NCBI GenBank assembly: GCA_965228435.1
Contig: OZ245818.1
Span: forward strand, 4,340,001 to 4,404,000
DNA length: 64,000 nt
Reading direction: 5' to 3'
From: Hoeflea_A sp965228435
GTDB lineage: Bacteria > Pseudomonadota > Alphaproteobacteria > Rhizobiales > Rhizobiaceae
In this document: piece by piece, positions 6,923 to 16,037 of the stretch
Layout of the letters: every line of letters starts with the position of its first letter
Position numbering within the stretch: position 1 is the first letter of the stretch
Program-made: the position numbers and the translations under genes
Notes under the pieces: model-generated
The model's database searches: none
Told to the model about the DNA's origin: nothing
Seen by the model: only the letters and a program-made list of their open reading frames with translations

Positions 6923-9352
6923 ATGGCAAAGGCGCTTCGCGACTACCGGAGCAAGCGGGATTTCTCCAAGACCAACGAGCCGGTCGGCATCGAAGGTGTC
7001 GAGGACGGCAACCGCTTCGTCGTGCACAAGCACTCGGCAACCGCCGACCATTATGACCTGCGCCTGCAGGTCGGCGACGTGCTGAAATGCTGGGCGGTGC
7101 CGAAGGGGCCGTCGCTCGATCCCGACGTCAAGCATCTGGCGGTCGAAACCGAGGATCATCCGATCGACTATGCCGACTTCGAGGGCGTGATCCCGAAAGG
7201 GCAGTACGGCGCCGGGCCGATGATCGTCTGGGACACCGGCACCTGGGCCCCGATGGACGATATCGAGGCGAGCTTCAAAAAGGGGCAGTTCAAGTTCCGC
7301 CTCGTCGGCGAAAAGCTGCAGGGCGGATGGATGCTGGCGCGGCTCAAGCCCAGGCCGAAAGAGCGCCAGCCCAACTGGCTTCTGTTCAAGGAACGGGATT
7401 TCGCCGCCGATCCGGAGACGGACATTCTCGAAACCCGACCGGAGAGCGTCAAATCCGGCCGGGTGATCGAAGATTTTATCATCAGCGACGAACCGAAGCC
7501 AATGCGGCCGCTGCGGCCCGGTGCCTTGAAAGGAGCGAAGAAGGCGCCTTTTCCGGACCGGATCGAGCCACAGCTTGCGAGCCGGGTCGAAGTGCCCGCA
7601 AGGGGCGACAAATGGCTGCATGAGATCAAGTTTGACGGCTACCGGACCATGGCCCACATCCGCGACGGTGATGCGCGGCTGCTGACGCGGGCCGGGTTGG
7701 ATTGGACCCACCGGTTCGGCGATCTCGGTCAGCATTTGTCGAAACTGCCCTGCCGCGATGCCGTGATCGACGGCGAAATCGTCGTTCTGGACGAGAAGGG
7801 CGTCAGCCGTTTCGACAGGCTCAAAACGGCCTTGTCGGAGGGCCCTGAAACGGCGCTTGTCTATTTCGCGTTCGACCTGCTCTATCTCAATGGTTGGGAT
7901 CTGCGGAATATCCCGCTCGACAAACGCAAGGACCACCTGCAGCGACTTCTGCAGGGAGCCGCGGGCGAGCAGGCGGCCATTCATTTCTCGGATCACGTGA
8001 TCGGCAACGGTGACGCCTTTTTCGACAGGGCCTGTGAAATGGGGCTCGAGGGAGTCATCTCGAAACCGGTATCGTCACTCTATCAGTCCGGCCGGTCGAA
8101 GGTCTGGACCAAGGCCAAGGCACTGCTGACGGGCCATTTTCCGATCGTCGGTTACACCACTTCACATGCTGCGGAAGGACTGGCGGCGCTGGCCGCCGGA
8201 GAGTGGACCGAGGAGGGGCTTGTCTATCGCGGCAAGATCGGCACCGGCTTCAACGCCAGGGAAGCCGGAATGTTGCTGACCAGGCTGGAACAGCTCGAGG
8301 ACCCCGAAGCGCGTCTTGAGGATATGCCGAAGGTCGTCGTTCCGGTGCGGCCGGCCCTGTCGGCCACGGTCTATTATACCGGGCGGACAAAGACAGACGC
8401 ACTTCGCCATGCTGTCTACAAGGGGCTGCGTGAGACCCAGTCGTCGACGACGGTATCCGCACCGCGTACGAGGCTGGTCAGCGACGCCGATCTTGCGTCC
8501 GTCTGGGTTACCAATCCGTCGCGGCGGCTGTTCGGGAAGAACGGTCCGACCAAGCTGGAACTGGCCGTGTACTACGCCCAGGTGGGCGATTTCATGCTGC
8601 CGCACATCCTCAACCGCCCGGTGACGCTGGTGCGCTGTCCGACGGGCAAACAGGAGGATTGCTTCTACCAGCGACACGCATTCACCGGCATGCCGGATAC
8701 GATTTCGACCTTCAGCCAGAAGAGCAAGGATGGCGAGGCCAAATCCTATCTTTATCTGGACAATGTCAAAGGCTACCTGGCGCTGGCGCAGTTCGGCGTC
8801 GTCGAGTTTCACAGTTGGGGCGCGTTGCGCAAGCCGATCGACAAGCCTGACCGGATCATCTTCGACCTTGACCCCGGTGAGGGGGTTGCCTGGCGGGAGA
8901 TTGTCGAGGCGGCGGTGCAGGTGCGCGAGGTGCTTGCCGGCCTCGGCCTCGTGCCGTTCGTCAAGACTTCGGGCGGCAAGGGCGTTCATGTCGTCGTGCC
9001 GATCGAGCCGAAAAAAACCTGGAAGACCGTGCACGCTATGACCGGCAAGATCGCCGAGGCGATAGCGGCCACGGCGCCGGAGGTGTTCATCACGACCATG
9101 AGCAAAAAACAGCGCGGCGGGCGCATTTTCATCGACTTCCACCGCAACTATCAGGGGGCAACGGCGGTTGCGCCCTATTCGCTCAGAGCAAGACCTGGTT
9201 TACCAGTTTCAACGCCTTTACACTGGGATGACCTGGAATCGGTCGACGCTCCGCAGGAATTCAACTATTCTAGTGTGCCGGGACTGCTGGAAGGGACGGG
9301 TGACGCCTGGGCGGAAATCGACCAGGCGGCGAAGCCGTTGCCGACGCTCTAG
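6923..9352 (+). CDS. ligD: multifunctional DNA ligase D (LigD)
   Basis: ATP-dependent ligase of bacterial non-homologous end joining, working with Ku. The domain order is 3'-phosphoesterase (residues about 10-165, with HKHSATADHYDLRL and GVIPKGQYGAG), ligase (about 205-500, nucleotidyl-transfer lysine in EIKFDGYR near residue 235), and primase/polymerase (about 530-800, with DRIIFDLDPGEG and TSGGKGVHVVVP). This PE-LIG-POL order matches Pseudomonas-type rather than mycobacterial LigD. I chose the ATG at 6923; a TTG lies one codon earlier and there is no strong Shine-Dalgarno. All three catalytic modules look intact. Ku follows 37 bp downstream. Confidence 0.95.
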   Translation: MAKALRDYRSKRDFSKTNEPVGIEGVEDGNRFVVHKHSATADHYDLRLQVGDVLKCWAVPKGPSLDPDVKHLAVETEDHPIDYADFEGVIPKGQYGAGPMIVWDTGTWAPMDDIEASFKKGQFKFRLVGEKLQGGWMLARLKPRPKERQPNWLLFKERDFAADPETDILETRPESVKSGRVIEDFIISDEPKPMRPLRPGALKGAKKAPFPDRIEPQLASRVEVPARGDKWLHEIKFDGYRTMAHIRDGDARLLTRAGLDWTHRFGDLGQHLSKLPCRDAVIDGEIVVLDEKGVSRFDRLKTALSEGPETALVYFAFDLLYLNGWDLRNIPLDKRKDHLQRLLQGAAGEQAAIHFSDHVIGNGDAFFDRACEMGLEGVISKPVSSLYQSGRSKVWTKAKALLTGHFPIVGYTTSHAAEGLAALAAGEWTEEGLVYRGKIGTGFNAREAGMLLTRLEQLEDPEARLEDMPKVVVPVRPALSATVYYTGRTKTDALRHAVYKGLRETQSSTTVSAPRTRLVSDADLASVWVTNPSRRLFGKNGPTKLELAVYYAQVGDFMLPHILNRPVTLVRCPTGKQEDCFYQRHAFTGMPDTISTFSQKSKDGEAKSYLYLDNVKGYLALAQFGVVEFHSWGALRKPIDKPDRIIFDLDPGEGVAWREIVEAAVQVREVLAGLGLVPFVKTSGGKGVHVVVPIEPKKTWKTVHAMTGKIAEAIAATAPEVFITTMSKKQRGGRIFIDFHRNYQGATAVAPYSLRARPGLPVSTPLHWDDLESVDAPQEFNYSSVPGLLEGTGDAWAEIDQAAKPLPTL

Positions 9353-9389
9353 CAGCCCCATTTGTGCTGCGTAATTCGGGGGAATTGTC

Positions 9390-10232
9390 ATGGCGCCGCG
9401 TGCAAGTTGGAAGGGTTATCTCAAACTCAGCCTGGTCAGCTGCCCTGTGCGGCTCTATCCGGCCACGAGTTCGAAGGACCGCATCACCTTCAACCAGCTC
9501 CACAAGGACACTCACAACCGGATCAACATGAAACCGGTCGACCCGGAACTGGGTCTTGTCGAACGCTCCGACCTGGTCAAGGGCTACCAGTATGAGGACA
9601 AGAAATACGTCATCATCGAGCCGGAAGACCTCGAAGCGGTGAAAATCGAATCGAACCATACGATGAACATCGAGGCATTTGTCGATGAAGGTTCGGTCGA
9701 CGAGATCTATCACGATATGCCCTACTATCTGGCGCCGGACGGGGCAATGGCGGAAGAGACCTTTACCGTGCTGCGTGAAGCGCTGCGAAAGACGCGCAAG
9801 GTGGCGATCGCACGGCTGGTGCTGTCGAGCCGCGAGCGGGTGATCACCATCGGCGCGCATGAAAATGGCATGTTTGTCTGCACGCTGCGAAACCCCAGCG
9901 AGGTTCGCGGAACCGCCGAATATTTCTCCAGCATCCCGGATGCCAAGCCGGAGAAGGAAATGTTGGATCTGGCCGAAAAGCTGATCGCGCAGAAGGCTAC
10001 CGAGTTCGATCCCGCCGATTATCAGGATCGCTACGAGGCGGCGCTAATGCAGATGATCAAGGACAAACTGAAGGGACATAAGCCGGTGATCGCGGCGGCG
10101 CCTGAGCGCGGCAACGTGGTCAATCTGATGGATGCCCTGAAAGCCAGCCTGACGGAAGCCAAGCCAGCGGCCAAGAGCAAATCCAAGGCGCCGGCCCGCG
10201 GCGCCTCCAAATCGAAGCGGAAATCCGGATAG
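9390..10232 (+). CDS. ku: Ku DNA end-binding protein
   Basis: Homodimeric ring protein that binds double-strand DNA ends and recruits LigD. The 280-residue product starts MAPRASWKGYLKLSLVSCPVRLYPA, the classical bacterial Ku opening, with the core beta-barrel to about residue 230. It ends in a Lys/Ala-rich tail (KPAAKSKSKAPARGASKSKRKSG), a feature seen in bacterial Ku proteins and thought to contact DNA. It lies between ligD and the BRCT-TPR gene on one strand with short gaps (37 and 21 bp), consistent with one transcript. Confidence 0.96.
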   Translation: MAPRASWKGYLKLSLVSCPVRLYPATSSKDRITFNQLHKDTHNRINMKPVDPELGLVERSDLVKGYQYEDKKYVIIEPEDLEAVKIESNHTMNIEAFVDEGSVDEIYHDMPYYLAPDGAMAEETFTVLREALRKTRKVAIARLVLSSRERVITIGAHENGMFVCTLRNPSEVRGTAEYFSSIPDAKPEKEMLDLAEKLIAQKATEFDPADYQDRYEAALMQMIKDKLKGHKPVIAAAPERGNVVNLMDALKASLTEAKPAAKSKSKAPARGASKSKRKSG

Positions 10233-10253
10233 ACCGGAGGGCGAAAGGGCGCC

Positions 10254-11342
10254 GTGTCGAAGCTCGCCGGCAGAAATATCGGATTGATCGGTGCATTGGC
10301 GGCGTTTCCGCGTCGGCTTGCCGCTCGAGAGGTGGAACGACAGGGCGGCCGATTGCGTCGTGGTGTCAACGGCAAGACCGATCTGGTGGTTTTCGGACGT
10401 CGCCTGCTTGAACGCTATGATGAGGCCGAGATCGAAAAGCGGATCTCGGAAGCACGCAGCCTCGGAAAAAACCTCTTGAGCGAAAACGGTCTGCTGCGTC
10501 TCCTCGGCACCATCGAGGAGACCGAGGTGGGCACGCTGTCAACGTCCGCGCTCAGCCAGCAATCCGGTTTGTCACAGGACGATATCGAGAAACTCTCGCT
10601 CTTTGATGCCTTCGTTCGGGATCGCGAACCCTTCGCGTTTCGCGATCGCATTCTGGCAGGAAAATATGCCGAATTGCGCCGCGAGGGCGTCGGCTGGAAG
10701 ACCATCGCCCAATCGATCCACCGAGCGACCGATCCGCAAGGACTGACGTCCGTATCGATGCAGCCGGATGGCCACGATGCCGTCTATGCCCGGATCGGCG
10801 ACAGCCTGGCCGAATTGAGTGGTCAGTTCGTCATGCCGGTCGCCCATCCGGACAAGCACGACCAGGAAAGCCTGTTCAGCCAGGCCGAGGCGTGGGAGGC
10901 TGAAGGCCATTTCGAGGAGGCAGTCCGGGCTTATGAGCGCTATCTGGGGCTGGACCCTAGTGATGCTATGGCAGCCTTCAATCGCGCCAACTGCCTCAAG
11001 GCCGGAGGCCGGCGCGGCGAAGCCCTCAACGCCTATCTGCAGACCGTCAAGCTCGATCCGGATTTCGCCGAGGCCTGGTTCAATCACGCCGGCATGAAGA
11101 AAGAGGGTGGAGATATCGACGCGGCGCGACGCAGCCTGAAACGGGCGCTAGCGGTCGACGACACCTATACCGACGCGATCTACAATCTTGCCGCGCTGGA
11201 ATTCGACGCCGGCGACCTGCCCGAGGCGCGACGACACTGGGTGCGCTATCTGGAACTGGACGATAACTCCGACTGGGCCGCAAGGGCTCGCCGCGGCATC
11301 CAGTTCATCGACCGCCAGGCACAGCAGCAGCGGACCGGTTAG
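10254..11342 (+). CDS. BRCT-like and TPR domain protein in the end-joining cluster
   Basis: A 362-residue protein not assigned to a named family. Residues 1-80 resemble a BRCT fold (SKLAGRNIGLIGALAAFPRR; LAAREVERQGGRLRRGVNGKTDLVVFGRR). Residues about 105-160 have a MerR-like helical look (SLFDAFVRDREPFAFRDRI...GVGWKTIAQSIHRA). From about 205 there are at least four TPR units (EAWEAEGHFEEAVRAYERYL; NRANCLKAGGRRGEALNAYL; NHAGMKKEGGDIDAARRSL; NLAALEFDAGDLPEARRHW). It starts with GTG 21 bp after ku. The architecture suggests an adaptor for DNA-end repair. That role is inferred from domains and position only. Confidence 0.8.
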   Translation: MSKLAGRNIGLIGALAAFPRRLAAREVERQGGRLRRGVNGKTDLVVFGRRLLERYDEAEIEKRISEARSLGKNLLSENGLLRLLGTIEETEVGTLSTSALSQQSGLSQDDIEKLSLFDAFVRDREPFAFRDRILAGKYAELRREGVGWKTIAQSIHRATDPQGLTSVSMQPDGHDAVYARIGDSLAELSGQFVMPVAHPDKHDQESLFSQAEAWEAEGHFEEAVRAYERYLGLDPSDAMAAFNRANCLKAGGRRGEALNAYLQTVKLDPDFAEAWFNHAGMKKEGGDIDAARRSLKRALAVDDTYTDAIYNLAALEFDAGDLPEARRHWVRYLELDDNSDWAARARRGIQFIDRQAQQQRTG

Positions 11343-11972
11343 ATGGGTTTCCTCTTCAGCGGGGCGGAAGACGCGGATATCACCATCCTGCTTGCACACG
11401 GGGCCGGTGCGCCGATGGACTCGGCCGGCATGAATGCCATCGCCGATGCCCTGACCAGCGCCGGCTTCCGGGTTGTCCGTTTCGAGTTTGGCTACATGGC
11501 GGCTCGACGGGACGGATCGAGCCGCAAACCGCCACCGCGCGCCGATCGGCTGATCCCGGAATACGAAGAGGCAGTGTCGGTGTTGGCAGCAAACGGTCCC
11601 CTGATCATCGGCGGCAAGTCCATGGGTGGCCGCGTCGCCAGCATGATCGCGGACAAGCTTTTCGCCGAGGATCAAATTATCGGGCTGCTTTGCCTTGGCT
11701 ACCCATTTCATCCGCCCGCCAAGCCCGATCAATTGCGCACCGCCCATCTGGAAACACTGCGCACGCCAACGCTCATCTGCCAGGGCACCCGCGATCCGTT
11801 CGGAACGCACGAGGAGGTGCCTGGGTACAGTCTCTCGGACAGCATTCGGGTCGAATGGTTCGAGGACGGCGACCACGACCTGCGGCCACGCAAGACAATA
11901 TCCGGGTTCTCGATGGCCGATCACATGGGAACGATGGGCGCGACTGTTCAGGCCTGGGTGAGCGGGCTTTAG
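11343..11972 (+). CDS. alpha/beta hydrolase, small KANL3/Tex30-like type
   Basis: Cytoplasmic 209-residue hydrolase. It shows AHGAGAPMDS near the N terminus (oxyanion region), the nucleophile elbow GGKSMGGR (Ser near residue 97) and a C-terminal histidine in EDGDHDLRPRK, giving a complete Ser-Asp-His set. The ATG follows the stop of the BRCT-TPR gene with no gap, so the two are almost certainly co-transcribed. Substrate is unknown. A place at the end of the NHEJ operon does not by itself imply a repair role. Confidence 0.85.
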   Translation: MGFLFSGAEDADITILLAHGAGAPMDSAGMNAIADALTSAGFRVVRFEFGYMAARRDGSSRKPPPRADRLIPEYEEAVSVLAANGPLIIGGKSMGGRVASMIADKLFAEDQIIGLLCLGYPFHPPAKPDQLRTAHLETLRTPTLICQGTRDPFGTHEEVPGYSLSDSIRVEWFEDGDHDLRPRKTISGFSMADHMGTMGATVQAWVSGL

Positions 11973-12017
11973 CTGAACGGTGTTGTTCTTGACGAAATTA
12001 CGACATCGGTGCCGTGT

Positions 12018-12593
12018 TCAATCGGGTGTCTGCATGGCAGCGCGGATGCAATCACTCATGATGCCGTAATTGCCGGCGTAAGCGGCGACAGAAGCGTTGA
12101 TCCAATGCGCTTTATCGATGCGCGTCAAATCAATCGGATGCCCGGCTTCAGATGCCAATTGTTTGAGATAAAGCGCTTGGGCACGTCCGTTGCCATCGCG
12201 AAACGGGTGAACATAGTTGATATCGCCGAGAATTTTACCTGCTTCGGCTGCAAAACCCTCTGGGCCGAGGCCTTTCAGAAAGTTGATTGCTTCAAGTCGC
12301 TGGTGAACGTCTGCCATGCCCTTGAGAATATAGCGGCGGAGCTGAAACTGGTTTCCGGCTTTCGAAATCTCGACACTTCTGATCTGCCCTGCCCACTCGT
12401 AGATATCCTGAAACAGGTGGTGATGTATGGAGCACAGATGCTCCAGATCAAAGTTGCCCAACGGAACTCCCTGCGTTGCGCGCTCAACAGCGAATCTTCG
12501 CTCGACGCGCTCAAGAGCAACTGCGTCACGTAAATCAAACTTGTTTTTGAGAACCGTGTAGTCTGGCGGATAACAATAGTGTTGATCGCTCAT
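12018..12593 (-). CDS. Fic/Doc family protein
   Basis: Predicted AMP-transferase (or related NMP-transferase) of the Fic family. It carries the active-site motif HPFRDGNGRAQ near residue 130 and the upstream flap region (FDLEHLCSIHHHLFQDIYEWAGQIR, here given only as a landmark at residues 48-73). Length (191 aa) fits a stand-alone bacterial Fic toxin. The start overlaps the stop of the upstream small gene (ATGA), the usual arrangement of a Fic toxin with its antitoxin. The catalytic His and Asn are present, so activity is expected. No inhibitory S/TxxxEG helix is seen within this protein. Confidence 0.9.
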   Translation of the reverse strand: MSDQHYCYPPDYTVLKNKFDLRDAVALERVERRFAVERATQGVPLGNFDLEHLCSIHHHLFQDIYEWAGQIRSVEISKAGNQFQLRRYILKGMADVHQRLEAINFLKGLGPEGFAAEAGKILGDINYVHPFRDGNGRAQALYLKQLASEAGHPIDLTRIDKAHWINASVAAYAGNYGIMSDCIRAAMQTPD

Positions 12594-12811
12594 TCAGCAG
12601 CTAAAGCAGTCGACATCTGCTTGGCACGGGCCTTGAGGAATTCCAGACGCCGCTCGTGCGACCAACCTTCTTCTTCAAACCTTTCGAACAGCGCCACATC
12701 CTCCTCGTCCAGAGCATTGCCTTCGATATCCTGGAGGTGCATCGCTTCGAGTCGTAACTGGCGCGATTGAGCAAGTTGTTCTTTTGAAAGAGATTTGTCC
12801 GTCTTTTCCAT
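12590..12811 (-). CDS. small protein upstream of Fic, probable antitoxin
   Basis: A 73-residue acidic protein (MEKTDKSLSKEQLAQSRQL to AKQMSTALAAE) encoded directly upstream of, and overlapping, the fic gene. I chose the ATG at 12811; an ATG 10 codons earlier gives a less likely N terminus. Class I Fic antitoxins block the toxin with an S/TxxxE(G/N) helix. Here the nearest match is around LQDIEGN, which lacks the Ser/Thr at the expected place. The antitoxin role is therefore inferred from gene order, and the inhibitory mode may differ. Confidence 0.7.
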   Translation of the reverse strand: MEKTDKSLSKEQLAQSRQLRLEAMHLQDIEGNALDEEDVALFERFEEEGWSHERRLEFLKARAKQMSTALAAE

Positions 12812-13033
12812 GTTTGGATAATAACGAAAGCTCCAGGTCAATGCCAGCTTGTTCTATTCAATCTGGTCTGACGCTCGAGTTTTTTCGGTTGCAGCTGACG
12901 CATGGGTTTTGCCACAGATTGAAGGGTTGTCTGGCGCATTGTCGGACGAGTGCTCCGCTTGCTGGCGGAAGGTGAATTGGATCTGGCATAGGTTGCGGGA
13001 ATCGGGGATCAGCAAAATCCGCAGGAGATAGAA

Positions 13034-13945
13034 GTGCAGCATCCAGAGTTAAAGGGCATTGTCACCGTCTTGAACACGCCATTCACGGATGACGATCAAG
13101 TCGACTTTGAGGCGTTGAAGATGCACGCGCGGCTGGCGATCGACGAAGGCGTTTGCGGATTTCTCGTGCCCGCCAATGCCGGGGAGGTTCAATCCCTCCG
13201 CGGCACGGAGCGATCAGACATGGTGGCTGCGGTTCTTGAGGCCGCCGACGGACAAGCCGCCGTCATAGGTGGAGCCTCGGCCGACTCTCATGCGCAGAGA
13301 TGTGCCAATGCCGAGACGCTTGCGGCGTTGGGCAGCGACGTCGTTCTGGTCAGCCAACCGTTTGAATCCACCGAAAAGTATATTGCTGCGCTCAAGGACA
13401 TTGCCAGCGCATCCGGAAAACCCCTGATGGTGCAGGACTGGGATGCTAACGGTTCGGGTGTTCCAGTGGCCGCCTTAATCGAAGCCTACGAGAAAGTGGA
13501 TGCGTTCAAGTACTTGAAAGTCGAGACACTTGATTCCGGACCCAAATACACGGCTCTCAAACGGGAGACACAGGGCAGGATGCATGTATCCGGTGGCTGG
13601 GCAGTGATGCAATTGATTGAAGCGCTGGATCGTGGAATCGATGCGTTCATGCCGACGTCTCTGCACCGAATATACGTGAGCGTGTATCGGCTTTACAGGA
13701 ACGGCGACCGTAACGGTGCCACCAAGCTGTTCCGGGAAGCCCTACCGATTTTGGCGTTCTCCAATCAGCACCTCGAGCACTCGATCCATTTCTTCAAAAG
13801 GATGCTTTGGAGACAGGGCATCTATCCGACACCCCGGTTACGCCGCCCGAGGCACGTGTTTGACGACAAGCATATCGCCGTCGCGGACGAGTTGATCGAG
13901 CTGGCATTTGCTCTTGAGCGCAGATTGGAAAACGCGCGCAGCTGA
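13034..13945 (+). CDS. dihydrodipicolinate synthase family lyase, non-canonical
   Basis: Class I aldolase-fold enzyme of the DapA/NAL family, 303 residues. The Schiff-base lysine is in FKYLKVET (near residue 160). Two canonical DapA features are missing: the Thr-Thr of the GTTGE motif is replaced (PANAGEVQSL), and the catalytic tyrosine region reads MVQDWD instead of YNVP. It is therefore probably not lysine-biosynthetic DapA but an aldolase or hydratase for another 2-oxoacid adduct. GTG start at 13034 with AGGAG about 8 nt upstream. No functional partner is evident next to it. Confidence 0.8.
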   Translation: MQHPELKGIVTVLNTPFTDDDQVDFEALKMHARLAIDEGVCGFLVPANAGEVQSLRGTERSDMVAAVLEAADGQAAVIGGASADSHAQRCANAETLAALGSDVVLVSQPFESTEKYIAALKDIASASGKPLMVQDWDANGSGVPVAALIEAYEKVDAFKYLKVETLDSGPKYTALKRETQGRMHVSGGWAVMQLIEALDRGIDAFMPTSLHRIYVSVYRLYRNGDRNGATKLFREALPILAFSNQHLEHSIHFFKRMLWRQGIYPTPRLRRPRHVFDDKHIAVADELIELAFALERRLENARS

Positions 13946-13975
13946 CGCCATCGTGTCTCGGCTGAAGGGCTTCCC

Positions 13976-14965
13976 TCAAAACCCGATCTCGACTCCGGTC
14001 TCCTCTGCGATCACCTCGCCATCGCGCAGCAGCCTGGTTGAACTCGAATAGGTCGAGCCCGCGGGCAGGGCGCCGCGCTTGCCGCCGTAAATCGTGTGAA
14101 CGGCTCGGTTGCGAGACAGCGGTTTGCTGGCCGATTTCGCGATGATGCCTTCCGGCCCGGAGATTTCCACTTCGATGATGTCGCCCTTGCGCACATTGAT
14201 GAAAGTGGCGAAGAACACCAGCGGTCCCTTCAGTGACGGCTTGTTGACCTCATTCTTCATCACACCAGTGCTGGTGACCGGGCCGTCTGCGTATCCGGTC
14301 TGCAGAAGCGCGGTGGTTTCTGTACCCAGTTCTTGTGCAGCTTCCTCGGTCCAGAGCGTTTCTCCAGCCTGGCCGCATGCGTCGCCGGGATGAAGCCCGA
14401 TCATCGGATCGATCACCTTGTTGTCCTTGCGAAGCGTCACATGGACGTGGGGGAAGGCGGTGCGACCGGACAGGCCGATAATTCCGATCTGCTGGCCGCG
14501 TTTAACCCGGTCGCCCTTTCGCACGCGCACAGAACCTTTCGCCAGGTGGCAGAGCTGGGCTGTCCAACCCCGACCGTGGTTGATCAAAACGCCGTTGCCG
14601 CATTCCTTGCCCTTGACCGCGTCGCGGTCGGCATCCGTTTCGATCAGCCGTTCAGGTGCCGTATTGCGGGCGCCCATGACATATCCATCGGCCATGGCCA
14701 GCACCGGCATGCCGGCGCGCATCTCCGCATAGTCGCGAACCCGGATGTCTGTGCCTTTGTGGCCGTCATAGGAGGCGGCGCCGCAAAACGGGTCGAGACG
14801 GTCGGGGCCGGTGTCGATGTCGACCAGGCTCTGCAGGAAACAGGTTTCGCCGATCACACAGTCGACCGGCAGTGAAAAGCGCAGACCTTCCGCCGCTTCC
14901 GCTGCATTCGTGTTTGCGAGCAATAATCCTGTTACGCAGGCTGCCAGTGTCCATCGAAGATGCAT
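13976..14965 (-). CDS. secreted M23-family (LytM) metallopeptidase
   Basis: Predicted periplasmic peptidoglycan endopeptidase. An N-terminal signal peptide (LAACVTGLLLANTNAAEA) is followed by the LytM zinc site: HKGTD around residue 68, LINHGRGWTAQLCHLAKGS, and HVHVTLR around residue 175. All metal ligands appear present, so it should be active rather than a degenerate activator. The C-terminal 120 residues form an additional beta-rich region of unknown role. It is convergent with the DapA-like gene (30 bp between stops) and lies downstream of the LysR gene on the same strand. Confidence 0.88.
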   Translation of the reverse strand: MHLRWTLAACVTGLLLANTNAAEAAEGLRFSLPVDCVIGETCFLQSLVDIDTGPDRLDPFCGAASYDGHKGTDIRVRDYAEMRAGMPVLAMADGYVMGARNTAPERLIETDADRDAVKGKECGNGVLINHGRGWTAQLCHLAKGSVRVRKGDRVKRGQQIGIIGLSGRTAFPHVHVTLRKDNKVIDPMIGLHPGDACGQAGETLWTEEAAQELGTETTALLQTGYADGPVTSTGVMKNEVNKPSLKGPLVFFATFINVRKGDIIEVEISGPEGIIAKSASKPLSRNRAVHTIYGGKRGALPAGSTYSSSTRLLRDGEVIAEETGVEIGF

Positions 14966-15081
14966 GTGTCAAAACCCGGTCTGCGGCCCCGGTTTATCCG
15001 GTATTAGCCCTCGGCACCGCTTAGCAGCAGATCCGTCAGAGCCGCAAGCGCGGCTGGATCACATGTCGGTGTCGGGCAAGC

Positions 15082-15981
15082 TCAAACCTCGCTGGTGATT
15101 TTCGCCACCAGTTGGCGCAGCCAGATGTGCATTGGCGAATGGTGCTGGCGCAGCGTCCAGTAAAGGTTGATGGCAAAGGGCGCCGGACAGGGGCAGGGGA
15201 GGACCACGAACTCCTTGGGGAGCATGGCGGCAATGCGTTTTGGAATGGTCGAGATGAGGTCCGTTCCCAGCAGCAGGTTTTGCAGGTTTCCGGGACTTGG
15301 AATCTTGAGGACATTGTTGAGGCTCATCTGCATGCCCTCCAGTTCGCGCAGGTAGAAGGACCTCCAGTTGCCTCCGTAGGTGACGAGCGCATGCGGCGCC
15401 GAGGTGTAGGCGGCGAGATCGAGGCGGCGCTCGGCCAGCGGATTGTCGCGGTCCATGACACAAACATAGTGATCTTCGAAAAGCTGCCGGCGGTAGAAAT
15501 CGGTGTCCTCGATTGTCATCGGGCTGATCAGCAGGTCGCACTCGTCACGGTTAAGTTGGTGTTTGCCCTCGGTCGAGGACTGGATTACCTCCAGTCTGAT
15601 GCCCGGTGCCAGGGTGCGTAGCCGCCGCACCAACGTCGGTACGATCGTCTGTCGTTCATAGTAGTTGCAAGAGATCGTCATTGCCGCTTCCGCCTCGGAC
15701 GGTTCAAAGCGCGTCGGTTCTATCAACGACCGGTAGCGGTCGAGAATTGCGTTTGCTCCGACGACGATTTCGCGGCAGCGATCGGTTGGTACCACGCCGC
15801 CATGGCGGCGCACGAACAGCGGGTCCTCGAAGGCTTTGCGCAGCCGTTCGATGGTGTAGCTGATGGTCGACTGGTTGGTGGACAGCTTATCGGCGGCGAC
15901 CGAAAAGGACTGGTTGTCATGGACCAGCTTCAGAACGTTCAGGGCAGCGAAATCAATCGACTGGGCCTTTTCCTTTTGCAT
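15082..15981 (-). CDS. LysR-family transcriptional regulator
   Basis: Likely activator of the divergent cytochrome P450 operon. An N-terminal winged HTH (SVAADKLSTNQSTISYTIERLRKAF, landmark residues 30-54) and a LysR effector domain make up about 299 residues. I chose the inner ATG at 15981 (MQKEKAQSIDF); the frame is open ten codons further. The 119 bp between the two divergent starts contain a perfect dyad of the LysR type at 16038-16052, which supports local control. Confidence 0.9.
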   Translation of the reverse strand: MQKEKAQSIDFAALNVLKLVHDNQSFSVAADKLSTNQSTISYTIERLRKAFEDPLFVRRHGGVVPTDRCREIVVGANAILDRYRSLIEPTRFEPSEAEAAMTISCNYYERQTIVPTLVRRLRTLAPGIRLEVIQSSTEGKHQLNRDECDLLISPMTIEDTDFYRRQLFEDHYVCVMDRDNPLAERRLDLAAYTSAPHALVTYGGNWRSFYLRELEGMQMSLNNVLKIPSPGNLQNLLLGTDLISTIPKRIAAMLPKEFVVLPCPCPAPFAINLYWTLRQHHSPMHIWLRQLVAKITSEV

Positions 15982-16037
15982 CGTCAATCCTCCACCTGGG
16001 CAATATATCAAATTTTTCGATGAAGCATATCGGAAGC

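Noticed and set aside
6440..7996. Long minus-strand open frame (518 codons) opposite the ligD gene
   Set aside because: Antisense to a gene with complete LigD motifs; its product is Arg/His/Pro-rich low-complexity with no recognisable domain, typical of high-GC shadow frames.
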